This document shows, piece after piece, positions 1 to 12,000 of a stretch of DNA of 64,000 nt. Every line of letters starts with the position of its first letter. The first letter of the stretch is position 1. The notes below the pieces were generated by a model that saw only the letters and a program-made list of their open reading frames with translations, was not told the origin of the DNA and did not search any database. Source of the stretch: Trileptium ribeirensis (taxonomy: Eukaryota; Nematoda; Enoplea; Enoplida; Thoracostomopsidae); NCBI GenBank assembly GCA_030248225.1, contig JASANE010020131.1, positions 1 through 64,000 on the forward strand, in the 5' to 3' direction. Position numbers and translations under genes: made by a program.

Positions 1-840
1 TTCCCCACCCCGTATACCCCGCCTTGTTTCCGCCTTTCGATTACCCGAACCTATCGTTGTGTCGGAGTACCCTTCCTGTTAGCAAACATAGTACCGAGCA
101 AATAGTTAGTTCGATGGCGCCTTTATTTTATCGATAACTAACCGTATCACCTACCGGTACTGATTCTAATTTGACCCACTGTTTTTCATGAGTAAGGTAA
201 GCGCAGCTGTCATAAAATAAGGCTTCACAGTGCATGCCGTGATTTTACTCAGCTGTGAGAGTTCAGTGAAAAAGGCGATGACTCCGCAACCCCTCCCCAA
301 TTGAAGCTCTCCTCATTTTGTATTAGCGTGCCATAATTGTGACATAACGCTTATTGTATTTGCCCGTACAATATGTATCTGTCCGTGTACCCATAAGTTC
401 TTGTGCGACTCATCAATAAATGCTCGATGAAAACACAAATCGATCAAGTGCTTTGTCTAACATGTAGTAGCGAGAGGGCAACTCGAAGGGGTTTGAAATC
501 CGTCACCCCAAATCGACGACCCACGTTCAGGTTTGACACGTTCATTGATAGAAGCAAACCTCAGCGTGACTCGCCGATTACAAATAAAGTATGTTAATTA
601 CGATTGTTGTAAAGTGCGACTAGTGTGACTCATTAGAAAAGAATTATAAACTCACGCTGAGCACCCAGAATAGAAATAGATATGCATCCCCCCCTACGTT
701 AAACGTCTAGAGATTTGTAGGACCCTAGTGGGGTCCACTGGCTAAATGAAACAAAGTAGTCGTTTCGATAAAGTGGGAACCGGTTTTCGATCAAACTTAA
801 ACACTCAAAATTTTACACTTCCCGGTTTGGACGTGGATAG
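1..840. other. Left edge, no gene recognised
   Basis: No conserved coding block, RNA gene or clear terminal repeat was found here. The stretch should lie in the large FLOT1 intron, because the first visible FLOT1 exon starts at 5916 and about 120 N-terminal residues of the protein are missing from the window. The short open frames here resemble no family I know. Confidence 0.5.
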
Positions 841-844
841 GGAA

Positions 845-1060
845 TAGCGGTACGGTCTCTTTGGCCTGTGAGCAGGTGACGGAGCCGACCTCCCTGGGGA
901 CCTCAAAGGTAGTACCTCGTAGACTACGTGCGCAACCCGTCCGGCAGGATCAGAACACATCCTGTGAAGCGCTCCTGCGGCTTGCTAAGCTCCGTCATTT
1001 CTTGGGCCTGACTCGTGTGGGAAAGGAAATTCGAGCAATGGAAACCCATCAGGTCCGCAT
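845..1060 (+). repeat. Dispersed repeat family A, copy 1 (uninterrupted)
   Basis: A GC-richer block that matches, with many substitutions, the sequence on both sides of the hAT-like element near 44 kb. Shared words include TGACG, ACCTC, ACGTGCGCAACC, GTGAAGCGC, GGCTTGCT and AGCTCCGT. After AGCTCCGT this copy continues with TTCTTGGGCCTGAC, where copy 2 has its hAT insertion and then TTCTAGGGTCTGAC. The family could not be identified; a LINE or LTR untranslated region is possible. It lies inside the FLOT1 intron. Confidence 0.6.
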
Positions 1061-1078
1061 ATGTAAATAATGTTAGCT

Positions 1079-1325
1079 CAGGTCGTGTTCACATTACGTC
1101 CGATACGATTTCTGGTAAGATCGCTTCCGATCCAATATGATACGACCAATCGCTACACTTACCTTATATATGTGTATGTATGCATTTGTTTTTCGCACTT
1201 CATTATTTGGTTCGTATGGGTTTAAATTGTGAATGCTGGGTCGGATCGGATCTGACGCAATGCAAACACTTAATATAAATTCACTTGTAAATCGGATCGG
1301 ACCAGACGCAATATGAACACCCCTT
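1079..1325. mobile_element. Small inverted-repeat element (hAT-like MITE)
   Basis: The left end reads CAGGTCGTGTTCACATTACG and the right end, reverse-complemented, reads AAGGGGTGTTCATATTGCG, giving an imperfect terminal inverted repeat of about 30 bp around ~245 bp. A second internal copy of the GATCGGATC..GACGCAATG word lies near 1245. The CAGG-type end suggests the hAT superfamily. No clean 8-bp target duplication was seen, so the class is inferred. Confidence 0.5.
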
Positions 1326-2299
1326 TATGCAATGTCGATTACGTGTTTCAGTACTATTTCGGGGCTTCTATAACAGTCATAACTATACGATTGTATCTGC
1401 ATCGAGCGATGTTTTCTTGTAATTTGGAGTTGGCAAACGTGTTACTGTGACAATATAGATCACTTGCGACAATAGGGGTGTCGTAAAAAATTTCATGGTA
1501 TTGCTATATTGTGGAAATGAAATAAACTATTATTGAGCATAACCATGGCTACTTAACCAGCATAAAGCCAAAATACACATACCTGGGGCATGACCTCGTG
1601 GGTCTACAGTTTGGAACTTAGGGAACTTACGACATCTGGGATGATTTCGCCAGTTCATGTAGAGATTTCCTCCGGTTGAATTGCGGAGTCCATAAAGCAT
1701 AGTAATTACCAAATCACGTCATATACGTGTAATTTAAAGACTGATTGCAATTGTGCATATCTGTTAACAAAAAATCAGCTGTTGTCCGACCTACAAAACT
1801 TTTGGAAATTGTTAGTTACGTGCGGTAAAATCGCCAATTGTGTGGTGCACACGAAAGTACCTGGGAGTGCATGAACTGGGGGGGGGGGTGGGGAAAATTT
1901 AACGTGGACCTGCCTCTATTTGGATTAACCAGTAACAAACCGTATTTGCACATTAGCGATTGTCGTTTCGTCTCAGTCATCTCATTAATTAACCCATGCA
2001 GCAATTCTACGAAAGAATGTATCATGGTCACAGTTAGTTTGCGCAGAAGACATGCTATAATTATTAATATTATATTACTATATTTTCTGCTGGTATCTCG
2101 GCAGGGTCAAGAGTTGTGGTGGGGGGCGCGAACCGGGGGCCGCCCCATCGAACTTGAGGCGGAACCGATCGTGGGGGCGCACGAAAAGGTCGCTGCCCCC
2201 TGTTCCACCGGTTGAATTTCGCCGTAATTATAAGAAAAACCCTGCGAGATGCCAGTTCTAGACTCTCCAAAGTCTTCAGAAAAGTGGGGGTGGTGGACA
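1326..2299. other. FLOT1 intron, no feature recognised
   Basis: Nothing coding was recognised. It contains poly-G runs near 1878 and a GC-rich patch at 2110-2215 whose CGAACCGGGGGC and CCCCCTG words recall family C described below, too decayed to annotate as a copy. Confidence 0.4.
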
Positions 2300-2545
2300 T
2301 GATGTTCTTGCTCGGGGAAATGTCGAAGTAGGGGAAATAAATTTTGATATAAAAATGTTGAATATTTACATAATTTCATTTAGTTTTGCTGTCGTGCAAG
2401 CATTTTTAAGACACAAAACGATGTTTTAGCATTATAAATAGCGGTGGATAATGTTTAAAAACGTTTTACATGCAGGAAACAACTTTTGAGACATTAAAAT
2501 TTTTGGATTTAGTTAAACAAGGGGTCTCGACTGAGGGAGAACGGA
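2300..2545 (+). repeat. Dispersed repeat family G, copy 1
   Basis: About 245 bp align along their length with 53754-54000. Shared blocks include GGGGAAAT, ATAAATTTTG, TTTCAT followed by GTAGTTTT or TTAGTTTT, CGTGCA, ACAAAACGA or ATAAAACGA, GTTTTA-CATTA, and AAAATTTTTGGAT. Neither copy carries an open frame. Family unknown; full ends not determined. Confidence 0.6.
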
Positions 2546-3516
2546 CATGAGAGAACGGGTCTCGGCCGAGGGAGGACGGACATGAGAGAACGAACATGGT
2601 GGATTTGGAAAGTGGGGTGCCACACACTTACTGTGAATAGGCGGCCATTTATGAAATTACAGTTTTTGTAGTTTATTCTTTGTTGCAAAGGCTAATGTGT
2701 GCCTTTCTTGTGCAATGTTGGCTAATGTGTGTCTTTCTTTCTAATGTATATTATTTATAATGTATGACTTAGACGCACCGGTAGTCGCGAAACTGCCTTA
2801 ATCATGAATAGATTGTCAGAGCGTAGTGTAAATTAGTGACATTATGTGTTGCAGGGGTGAAAACTTTTAAATTCCGTTTCTGTGTGTGATCGGCCATAAC
2901 TCGCTTTGAAGTCCGGTTCCGGGGTCAGAAGTCAAAATGGTGGCTTTTTACCCCATTTTAGTACCCTTCACTGACGCAAGATTATTTTTATCTTAACTTT
3001 CGAATTTTTTTCTCTGGTTGGTTTTATTTCGTACTAAAATGATAAATGTCGATGTTATTTTATTGTTTTTCGATTAAGGCTCCGGTTCTGGAGTTATGGG
3101 GTTTGAGGTATGGCACCCTCTTGGTTCCTCGACCCAAATTTTGTAAATTTATTTTGACGTTTTAGGAGGTTGATGGTTACTACTTGGGGGTTTTCGGGCA
3201 TGGGAAACTCATTGCCAGTGTTAGTTTTGTTCTAAATTGTGTGGTATTGTGTGATATCCACATATAGCATATCGACGTATGCTTTCGACAGCTGATTGGC
3301 TGTGCACGCAAAAGCCGTACGTATACATATGCTTCACTACGCTCTGCAATCTCGACAGAGTTGTTACTACTTTAATGTTATAAAATTATATTTTAGATAA
3401 TTTCTGTGGCATAATATTTTGTTTATAAATAAAAACAAGCTTATTACTTTTATCTATAGCTAGAACTAGCAGTCATAATTTAAACTTGGGTCGCTTATTT
3501 ATAAATATGTGTATAT
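2546..3516. other. FLOT1 intron, old repeat-like DNA
   Basis: No coding block recognised. Near 2525-2600 there is a short tandem pattern (GGGTCTCG..GAG..GGA..GGACATGAGAGAACG twice). The words GGGGTTTTCGGGC and AAACTCATTGCCAGTGTTA at 3185-3222 resemble the duplicated repeat at 47340-47395, which suggests a very old shared element. Confidence 0.4.
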
Positions 3517-5806
3517 TAGGGAGTAACCGGAATTCCGGTTCCGGCGAAAATCGTGTTCCTGTTGCCGCTCCAGCAAAGGGCAAAACCCATACCAGAACCG
3601 GAATTCCGGTTCAAAAATTTTGTTTGAAATTTTCCACATTTTTGCTTCATCTGTGGTCCAGGGAATAACCGGAACCTGGTCTTCGAAATTTATATATTTA
3701 GTAATACAGATGAAGGAAGAAATGAAGGTATAGTGTGTGTAAAATGCATTAAAAATAACTTTTACATTAAACTTAATTTATTGCGATGGCATTATTGCCT
3801 TTCTAAAACTTTAAAGAGACTGAGGAAGCTAATAATGTTTATTTATCGATCAATATGCCGGTTTGAACACCCAGAGAAAAAAATGTCTTCCACTATACAC
3901 CATTACCATACATACTATACACCATTACCATTACTATACACCATACATACTGCGTCAAATTGAATGTGCTTACAAAGCTTGGAGTGTAGAATACACACTT
4001 TCGCTCTGTCTCTAGCTGCCTCCCTTTACTACACATCCATTTGTTACGTGTTCTTCTATAGGAAACTTGAAATTATTGGTTAATATGATTCTAGTAGAAA
4101 ATAATAGATAGAAGGTAATTTTCTGATCAGTGGTCAGAGACACTGTTTAGGCTAGCTTTGGACAAACAGTGCCCGTCAGTTAGATGATAATGGTGATAAA
4201 TTTGTAATCAGAATGCTATAAATGATACTAAATGTGATGCTGCTCCCACAGTTTCAATAAATACAGTTCATTGCCAAGAAAACTGCTTCTAACCGCGCTG
4301 CAGATTACGTTAGTTTACTTCAATTTAGACTGATTTACCAAGTTTACAAGCGCATTGGTTGGTGCTTGACACAATTTGTGTTAGCCAAGCATACCTAAGT
4401 ACTTCTGCATAAGCCATTCTCTGTTACCGACTTGGACCGGTTTAATTCGAACGTACCCCGCAGAATTCTGAATGTGTAAAATAGCTGCTACAAGCATCGA
4501 CCTGGCTTTGATTGGTTAACAAACTCCTGTATATTATGAAAAATTCCTACAGTAATTATGTGCTCTACTTACGTTTCACACGGCAAGTTGCTTAGTTAAT
4601 GTTTTCTTTTCTTGGTTGTATTAGAACTTGATCAGTCTACATATGTTACATATTACATATGTTTGGACCACAGATGCAGCAAAAAATGTGGAAAATCTCA
4701 AACAAAATTTTTTAACAGGAATTCCGGTACCGGTACGGTTTTTGCAATTTGCCGGCACCGCAACCGCAACTCGATTTTCGCCGGAACCGGAATTCCGGTT
4801 ACTCCCTGTTGTGGTCCAAACATGTAATATATGTACAATGATCAAGTTCCAATACAACCAAGTAAAAGAAAAAATTAACTCAACAATTTCCCGTGTGAAA
4901 TGTAAGTAGTGCACAGAATTTTAGTAGGAATTTTTCATCTTAACCTGTAGGAGTCTGTTGAAACTAAGCCAGGTCGCTGCTTGTAGCAGCTAATTTATAC
5001 ATTCAGAAGTCTTCGGAGTATGTTTGAATTAAACCATCCAACTCGGTGACAGGGTTTGGATTATTTAGCTGTAAGCTAGGCTAACATAAATTGCGTCAAG
5101 TACCCACCAGTGCGGTTGTAAACTTTGTAAATCAGTCTACATTGAAGTAAAGTAACATATCTACAGCGCCGCCAGGAACTGTGTTCTTGCCAATGAATTG
5201 TATTTATTGAAACTGTGCGAGCAGTATCACGGTTTGTCTCATTTATAGCATCGGATTAGAAAGATATCATTATCATATAACTAATGGGCACTGTTTGCAC
5301 AGCGCCAGCCTAAACAGTGTCTCTGACCACTGATCACAAATTATCTTCTATTATTTTTCTCAGAACCATAAACCCATAATTCCAAGTTTCCTGCAGAACA
5401 TGTAACAAACGTATGTGTAGTAAAGGGAGGCGACTGGAGACAGAGCGAAAATGTTTATTCTACGCTCCATGCGTTGTAAGCGCATTCAGTTTGACGCAGT
5501 ATACGCAAGGGTGTATAGTGGAAAGCATTTTTTTGCTCTTCGTGTCCAAAAAACGACATATTGATCAATAAAAATTATTAGCTTCCTCAGTCTTTATAAA
5601 GTTTCAGAAAGGCAATAATGTCATCGCAATACATTAAGTTTAATGTAAAACTTATTTTCAATACATTTTAAATCCACTATACCTTCATTTCTTCCTTCAT
5701 CTGTTTTACTATATGTAACCTTCGAAGACCAGGTTCCTGTTCGAACAAGATCCGGTTTAAATGGACGGTTCCGGTGCCGGTAAATTTCGGTTCCGGTTAT
5801 TCCCTG
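3517..5806 (+). mobile_element. hAT-like 1.15-kb element, outer copy, split by a nested copy
   Basis: This non-coding element is rich in GGAATTCCGGTTCCGG near its ends. It starts with (C to T)AGGGAGTAACCGG at 3517 and ends CCGGTTATTCCCTG at 5806. It is interrupted at 3658 by another copy of the same family in the opposite orientation and resumes at 4809/4817. Without the insertion it is about 1132 bp, close to the 1150 bp of the other two copies. Its first base is mutated and its target duplication is not clean, consistent with greater age. It lies in the FLOT1 intron. Confidence 0.85.
3659..4808 (-). mobile_element. hAT-like 1.15-kb element, inner (nested) copy
   Basis: Terminal inverted repeats CAGGGAATAACCGGAA and (reverse complement) CAGGGAGTAACCGGAA bound 1150 bp. 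The flanks CTGTGGTC (3651-3658) and TTGTGGTC (4809-4816) form an 8-bp target duplication with one mismatch. CAGGG ends with an 8-bp duplication are typical of hAT transposons. No transposase frame is present, so the element is non-autonomous. Subterminal GGTTCCGG/GGAACCGG repeats lie near both ends and may be transposase-binding sites (inference). Confidence 0.9.
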
Positions 5807-5915
5807 GTGATATACATGCAGACAGAAGTGGACTACTTTGACAAAAATTCACACATTGTAATTGTTTGGGAAATTATTTGACATTGGTGAAAATTGGTAT
5901 TAATGTGATTTTTAG

Positions 5916-6035
5916 GAAATCTACCAAGATCGTAAGAAATTTAGCGAGAAAGTTTTTGAAGTTGCGTCATCGGATTTGATCAACATGGGTATCACAGTTG
6001 TATCGTATACGTTGAAGGACATTCGTGATGAAGAG
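5916..6035 (+). CDS. FLOT1: FLOT1 exon: end of SPFH domain
   Basis: Forty codons, from [16 protein letters not shown] to [10 protein letters not shown], between acceptor TTTTTAG and donor GTATGG. This is the conserved end of the SPFH domain. The acceptor lies only about 110 bp from the end of the outer hAT-like element. Confidence 0.95.
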
Positions 6036-9000
6036 GTATGGATTTTTACTTTGTTACAATGAGTGTATTTTTAATAGGACTTAAACATAGGAACCCATGA
6101 GGCATACATGCACGAAGTCCGATTTCCCAGGTCGGGAGAGAGGGGAGTGTTAGGCGAAGAGGGATAAATTTTCGTAATTTTTTCTACTCTAGATCTTTCC
6201 TAATTTTTTGCCAAAAATTTCCACGCGCCTTCGGGTGTTTATGCATTTTCAGAAATACCAGTCTGTTTTTAGCACCATTACTTTTCAGGCGCTTATATAT
6301 ACTGAACGAAATGTATATCTAAATGTACCATACCAGCAGAAATGACTGTTGCGTGCTCGATATTCGCTCAGCGCTAATTCACTGCCCGAAACAATTTATG
6401 GCGCTGCCGCTAGGAAAGGGATGTGTTTCTGGTTCATACTTTGCAATACTTCCAAACAACCGAACTCAATTACTGTGTCGACAATAACATCTTAAATACA
6501 TATTTGACATTGTCATTTGCGGGTTAGCGTATTTCTGAATTAAGGCTGCTTACAAAACAGTAATTCATTTGTTATCTCATGCAAAGCTCTAGTGAATGCA
6601 GTGGCTCATATATAATTTACCGTACTCGCCAGGACTGATGTTCGTTCGGAAAATTTCAAATTTCGTTCGATACATGTTCGAATTGTGTTAGGCGTTTGTT
6701 TTGTGCGTAATCAGACAGTCATTGCTGTCGAGAACAGTATGTTAGAGCCAACAACTTTTCCATTCTGCTGTGCGAATTAGCTCATACTTCTACAGTAAAT
6801 GTTGTAGCGGTCCAGGAAAATTAAAATTAAACATTTTAGCTTAGCTAGATTTCTGATGGTTGCAGGTGAGCGATAGGCTTATACATTAGTACATAAATTC
6901 GGTGTTCGTGTTTGCTTTTATATTGTGCTGCAGAAGGTAGGCTCAAAATGCTTCGTTATGCTACCACAAACGTTAGTGTGTTTTCAATTTCTTTGTACAA
7001 AGAGAGAATGTGCATATGTTTCAGGATAGCTTAATAAGGCAGAGCAATGGTATTTGTATGCATCCAAAAGTAATCCGATAAATACACTAGGTGTCAAAAT
7101 GGAATTACCTGGGAATTCTAAAGTTACTTGTAGATTTCGGAAGCTGAAGTAGATTTGTTTGGGACTTTGAATAATAGTGACATTTAAAGCCATTTTAGTT
7201 GTATTGGGAGACAATGTGAATGAGTGTGGAAGATATGTTGGTTTTCGGGTTGTTTAATCTGTTTATAATTTTGGTCTGAGTGTAATTAACGTTTCTGTTG
7301 CAACAAAATAATCTCCCTTGCTCTTGTTTCTATCGGTTTGGGAATAACTTGTGTAATGATATGGCGACTAGTATTTGTGAAATAAAATTGTTTTGTTTCA
7401 GGACTATCTAAAGTCGTTGGGGATGGCTCGAACTGCCCAAGTTAAACGGGATGCAAGAATTGGTGAAGCTGAAGCTAAACGGGATTCGCGTATCAAGGTA
7501 CTTTTGATAAGTACAGTATGTTCCATTTTGTTTACTTATTTAATGTTTGGAACCACGGTGAATAGTAAGAATTTTCACTGAAATTATTTGTTATCATAAA
7601 CAGAAACATGCGTTGACTGCATTGTTCGCTGAGCCAGATGCTTTTAATCTTAGCATTTCAGGAGGCACTTGCTGAAGAACAACGTATGCAAGCGCGTTAT
7701 GCGAATGATATTGAAATCGCCAAGGCTAAACGCGATTTTGAGTTAAAGAAAGCGCAGTACGATCAAGAGGTACAGGCTAAAAAGGCCGAAGCGGATCTCG
7801 CCTATGCGTTGCAAGTACGTTACTATTATTATATACAACGAGCTTCCGTAGTATCATTGGAATATACAGTAAGTGAGTGGCGCATATAATTGTTCAATAT
7901 AAGCTTATGTTGACCCTAAGAATAGACTGTACCATTCACTTTGCTAATTTTAATAACATATTTTATCAGCAGTTAAGGTCTTGTTCCTAGAGTAAATTTA
8001 CAAACTCCATTGGATTTCGAAAATTTTAAGAATTATTATTATTATAAAGTTTAGAAAATGTGAATAAATAAATAATGTAGGAATTTATTCTAAATTAACA
8101 TTGATGTGACAATTTTTAAGAGGTTACAATGTATTTTGACCCTTCTTGTATAATGGGTTCAGATGGACGCAACATGCGTCGCGTAGAGCGGCGTAAATAG
8201 CGCTTCGTGTACTATACTTTTGAATGTGTGTTGTAAGCTCGTTTTGCTAGTTTCTTTAAAACTGACTATTATGACTCAGTGGCAAACATATATTTGTACC
8301 TTAACGTTCCATGTTCAATTCAAGAATTCAGCAAACACTACAAAATACACAAATAATACTCAAAATACACAATGGTAATTTCGTGCGTCAAAGGTTAGCC
8401 TAAATTTAGTCTATCGCTCGAGGAATCCTGTCATTCAGAATAGATAAAAATCAACCTACCATACGTCTCGAAGCGTTAGGCGAAAACGCTTGAATTTCAT
8501 GCATCAAATTAAAGGTTGAATTTATACACTACCGTAATGCTAACTATTACTGATCGGTATGAGATTGGTATTACTATACGGTTTGAGATGATACTTTGTA
8601 TACGTCTTTTTCACCTCTTCGTTTTTCTCAGTTTTGCTGAAATTTCTTTGCTCCAAGTACAACTTTTGGGCCACCGATTTGTTTATTCAAAAACTCTTCA
8701 AAATATCATCAAACTTAAAGCTATGGACTTTAGCGTAACGTAACTTTATGCAGGAATTGGTTATTAAAGAAAAATGAAAAACGCGTTAAAATAAGTTCTT
8801 AATATTGCTTATCTGTTCGCTGTTTCTGATTTTAAATTCGTAGCGTTTATGATTAGGAAAAATATAATAAAAGCAGCAAGTTAGCGTTCGGAAGCTATAT
8901 CAGACCTGACATAGGTAGCTCGACGTATCAATTAATTGTTTGCATTTGAATCTTCAAATTGTGAAGCGGTTTTTGAGGCGTTGTGCACTCACGACATTTT

Positions 9001-12000
9001 GTTCATTAGGTATGAATCTTGTGTATAGGGTTAACTATACATCGGTTTAATACATGTTATTCGTGCCGATTTGACCATTTTTGCAAAAAAATACTTGTAA
9101 AGTAACTGTTGCAAATTTTTTGCAAATGCTTACAAAATAAATAATACATAAATACATAACCATGTTACATATATAGGCAGCCAAGACTAAACAGCAAATC
9201 AAAGAAGAAGAAATGGAGGTTAAAGTTGTCGAACGAGCGCAGCAAATTGCACTTCAAGAGCAAGAAATCCAGCGCAAAGAAAAGGAACTTGACGCAACCG
9301 TTCGCCGTCCAGCCGAAGCCGAAAAATATCGACTCGAAAAACTTGCCGAAGCTGAAAAGCAGCGAATTATTCTTGAGGCACAGGCTGAGGCGGAAGCACA
9401 GAAGGTCTCATTTTGTTTCGATTTATCGATTTTTGTGCAGACAGTCTTTTGCCTTTCGAGTATGAGTTTGCTCATTATCTCGAAAATGATCTTTTGTAAC
9501 GTCTCCAAAAATGTGCGCGAACGATTTTGGACAGCTACTTCCACATGGATGTGATTTGAACTAGTGTCTCCCAACATAATCTAGGAATTTTTGAGTCTGC
9601 GCCGTATAGAGTGGGCGATAATAGTTTCGCATGCATTTATAGAGTATTTGAGTTGAGTATATTATGGGATTTTGATAAGACTACAGACGCACTGGCTTCA
9701 CTAATCTGACGTACTCGCAAACACAATATGATAGTAGCGAACCGTTATTGACTAGCTTTGCTATTCCATAAATGTTGACTAGCTTTGCTACACCATGATT
9801 GTTGATTTTCTAGTAACGGCGATAATTAACATGCATCATGATATGCTACTTCCTTCTAGTTTTATTCAAAAGGATGAAAAGCGTACTTTGCCTTGCTGTT
9901 ACCATAGATTGTTATCACTTTTCGCGTGTTAGCATATAAACTAGTTGCGTACACCTGGGTTGCTTTGTCAAGTCAGTTCACGATGCAAAACGATACCCTG
10001 AACAAGTTACCATTTTCATGATTATGTACGGTTACCATTTTCGATGCAGCAACAGGAATGTGCTATTCGCGCTCATTATTTTATGAATTAGTATCGTTGC
10101 TTACTCACCCTGTTCACCTACAAGACTACCATATATCGTGTTTCTTGGCCGCTTCTTTGCTACAAGGCTCTTTTAGGATCAAGAATTTGGGTGAAAAAGT
10201 TTTTGAAATACGCCATAGAGCTTTAATACATAAATGAGAATATCTTCGAAACCCTTCGAGCTATATGTGTTTTGGTGTTATTTTTTGTAAATCGTGTACT
10301 GCTATTGTCATTATGGTTTGATGTCAAAATGGGTGTTTTAACGAATACATGTGACCAGAAATACATGCAATCCGTAATATCTCTGTTACCGCTTCACATA
10401 AATACGTGTTATTGGTCTCATTTTTTTCTTAACATTCATCCTTCCTGTAGTTGCAAAAGGTTGTGCTGTTTTTATCGTTATTTACGCTGCAGGGTTGGGT
10501 CAAGTTGGCGTTTTGGATATGCCCGTACGGCCAAAACTGCACGAATACGGCAATATATCCACAGTCTCTTGAGCGATATGCGTATTGTTGTAGTCAATTT
10601 TTGAGCAACTCGTCCTCTTTGTAGCTGCAAATGTGATGGTAATTTTTGTTTGCGCTACAGGCAGAGGGTTATTTCAAAATGGGGTGTTCGATATACCCAC
10701 GAGAACCAGATCACATGAGAACGGTAATATATCTATATAGCTATATCTGTGTTATTGGGCTCATTTGGTAGAGCAATTAGTTCTCTATAGAACTATAGCT
10801 TATGTACTGCTATTGTCTTTATTTACACAGCGCAGGTTTGGGTAAAATGTATTTTTGGAAGCAAAATACAGAAAACGGCAATATCTCCGCAATTCCTCCA
10901 GCTATATGGGAGTTATTGCTCACAATTTGTAGAACAATTTACCCTCTGTATAGTTGCATATTGTGAGTTCCTAAATAGGCAATAACCGGCTATATCTCCC
11001 CAACCATTCAAGCAACATGGCTGATATTCGGCTCATTTTCTATAGTTGCTGTTCGATATAGCCGTTTAGTCTCTTTAAATTACATTCAATTATTAGAATT
11101 TACCAGCTTGACGATGAGACAAGTTGCTAGTTTTGATAAAGCACTATGGTCTGCAACACCCATGGGTTGCTCTCTTATGAGTAAATAAGTAAAGATATGA
11201 AAAGTTTTGTCAATATCTTAGTCTGAAAAATTTTAAGTCTATCTCGACATAACTTCAGATGAAAGGAGAAGCCGAAGCGTTCGCAATAGAAGCTAAGGCA
11301 AAAGCGGAAGCTGAGCAGATGGCAAAGAAAGCGGAGGCATGGAAAGAATACAAGGAAGCTGCGATGGTTGACATGATTCTTGAATCGTTGCCAAAAGTAT
11401 GTTGCCTGTCGCTGGTGGTATCATGTATATCCGCTAAAATCTTAGTGGTTTGTATGCTAATATACCACTACATACAATGGCCACTTGATAGCGGAAATGG
11501 AGATCGATTCTTTTTTAGGTTCCGGTGAGGTTCCACAAACAGGGATCGCAATTTTTGGGTTGATTCCAAAACCGATGCAGATGGAAGACACAGCTATACT
11601 ATGAAAATTTTTGCAAATTGTTTAAGTTCATTCAAAGACGGTTAATCACATCGGTGAAAACAACTTGAAAATCAAATTACTGGTATATTTTGGCCATTTG
11701 GGTTTCTTTAGTTTTCGAGTTATAGCGGTTTACAGGGACTTTTTCTAAAATTCGATATTGTAGGATTGTATTACCAGTAACGTTAAGTTTGCAGTCCAAG
11801 GCTTTTTTCAAAGCAACGGTTTCGAGCCATGCCCAACAATTCAACAATGTACACTTTGTGCAGTAAAATATGCAGCATTTTGAACAATGTTTTGCTTGCT
11901 GATGGTTTTATAGTGTTGTTTATCTCTTTAAGACCATTTGTTTAATTGTACCATGCCTACAACGGGTATGTCGTTACCATTCTAGACTGCATAAAATGTT

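Noticed and set aside
1..5915. Search for the missing FLOT1 N-terminal exons
   Set aside because: No segment encoding the conserved ALETLEGHQRAIMG or the cysteine-containing start was found on the + strand, so these exons are taken to lie outside the window.
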